From the NCBI GenBank assembly GCA_050486545.1, contig JBJHDM010000006.1, positions 1-64,000 on the forward strand: a stretch of 64,000 nucleotides of DNA. Reading direction: 5' to 3'. Position 1 is the stretch's first letter, and the number at the start of each line of letters is the position of its first letter. Position numbers and translations under genes: made by a program. Shown here piece by piece: positions 63,314-64,000 of the stretch. The notes below the pieces were generated by a model. That model saw nothing but the letters and a program-made list of their open reading frames with translations. It searched no databases and was not told the DNA's origin. This DNA is from DAOMNN01 sp050486545. Lineage in GTDB: Bacteria; Pseudomonadota; Gammaproteobacteria; Burkholderiales; Rhodocyclaceae.

Positions 63314-64000
63314 TCAGCGGTCGATGTCGCCAAAAACGATATCCATCGTTCCGATGATCGCTACCACGTCGGCGATCATGTGGCCACGCGACATCGCATC
63401 CATCGCGGCCAGGTGCGCGAGACCCGGCGACCGGAGCTTCAGCCGGTACGGTTTGTTCGCGCCGTCCGAGACCGCATAGACGCCGAACTCGCCCTTGGGG
63501 TGCTCGACGGCCGCATACACTTCGCCCTCGGGGACGTGCATGCCCTCGGTGAAGAGCTTGAAGTGATGGATCAGCTCTTCCATGTTGGCTTTCATCTTCT
63601 CGCGCGGAGGCGGTGCGACCTTGTGGTTGTCGACGATGACCGGCCCGGGGTTCTTACGCAGCCAGTCGATGCACTGGCGCACGATCCGGTTGGACTGGCG
63701 CATCTCTTCCATGCGAACCAGATAGCGGTCGTAGCAGTCCCCGGTCTTGCCTACCGGAATGTCGAAGTCGAGCCGGTCATAGACCTCGTAGGGCTGCTTC
63801 TTGCGCAGGTCCCATTCCACGCCCGATCCGCGCAGCATCGGGCCGGTAAACCCCCACGCAAGCGCCTGCTCGGGGGTGACCACGCCGATGCCGACGGTGC
63901 GCTGCTTCCAGATCCGGTTGTCGGTCAGCAGCGTCTCGTACTCGTCGCAATACCTCGGGAAGCGCTCCGTGAAGTCCTCGAGGAAATCGAGCAGAGAGCC
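63314..64000 (-). CDS. nuoD: NuoD, NADH-quinone oxidoreductase subunit D, 5' end outside window
   Basis: The frame is open to the window edge, so the N-terminal half is missing. The visible 228 residues carry the NuoD signatures RWKQ-like IWKQRTVGIGVV, WGFTGPMLRGSG, and the C-terminus GTMDIVFGDIDR. It is the 49-kDa quinone-site subunit of complex I, related to hydrogenase large subunits. nuoA, nuoB and nuoC probably lie just beyond the window. Confidence 0.95.
   Translation of the reverse strand, partial: GSLLDFLEDFTERFPRYCDEYETLLTDNRIWKQRTVGIGVVTPEQALAWGFTGPMLRGSGVEWDLRKKQPYEVYDRLDFDIPVGKTGDCYDRYLVRMEEMRQSNRIVRQCIDWLRKNPGPVIVDNHKVAPPPREKMKANMEELIHHFKLFTEGMHVPEGEVYAAVEHPKGEFGVYAVSDGANKPYRLKLRSPGLAHLAAMDAMSRGHMIADVVAIIGTMDIVFGDIDR

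Overview
The window is one GC-rich bacterial chromosome segment that encodes most of a chemolithotrophic sulfur-oxidation programme, plus a [NiFe]-hydrogenase/chemoreceptor locus and a complex I operon. The gene set (reverse-type dsr, sqr, soe, sat-apr-qmo) marks a sulfur-oxidising proteobacterium. A DUF2818 gene and a Nudix hydrolase directly behind nuoN is an arrangement I associate with Betaproteobacteria, so a Thiobacillus-like betaproteobacterium is the best guess; this is inference. I saw no tRNA, rRNA, insertion sequence or CRISPR array.

Layout: (1) 1-4125, plus strand: end of a haem c DUF3365 protein, a FadL-type porin, a TauD-like dioxygenase, a 75-residue protein and an uncharacterised protein. 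(2) 4130-8775, minus strand: soeABC, direct sulfite oxidation. (3) 9092-11001, plus strand: a Cys-rich GAF histidine kinase and its NarL-type regulator. (4) 11004-23550, minus strand: a complete dsrABEFHCMKLJOPNR operon. (5) 23930-27684, plus strand: sqr followed by a 76-residue protein, a Cas6-like RAMP protein, a cysteine-less DsrC paralogue (RspA type), a tandem TusA and a 203-residue unknown. (6) 27750-40830, minus strand: sat-aprBA, then ykgJ-like and an SLC13 permease, then qmoA-qmoB-hdrC-hdrB-soxY-soxZ. (7) 41138-46572, minus strand: [NiFe]-hydrogenase large then small subunit, a chemoreceptor with two periplasmic haem c motifs, a small unknown and a phosphoesterase; a kinase/regulator pair diverges at 47174-48702. 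(8) 48749-50607: a TPR-methyltransferase and a secreted unknown. (9) 50654-64000, minus strand: Nudix, DUF2818 and nuoN to nuoD (nuoD cut by the window end).

Working together: SQR oxidises sulfide. TusA and DsrEFH pass persulfide sulfur to DsrC, and DsrAB with DsrL, DsrMKJOP, DsrN and DsrR oxidises it to sulfite. Sulfite leaves by two routes: directly through SoeABC, or through AprBA and Sat with ATP formation, where electrons from AprBA probably go to QmoAB-HdrCB (no AprM and no QmoC are seen). SoxYZ sits alone at the end of the qmo operon. NADH for CO2 fixation could come from complex I running in reverse.

Main points for a second look: a shared promoter module upstream of soeA, sat and qmoA only; a hydrogenase-dihaem chemoreceptor operon that looks like a hydrogen-sensing or energy-taxis system; and the sqr cluster carrying a Cas6-like protein without any CRISPR array.
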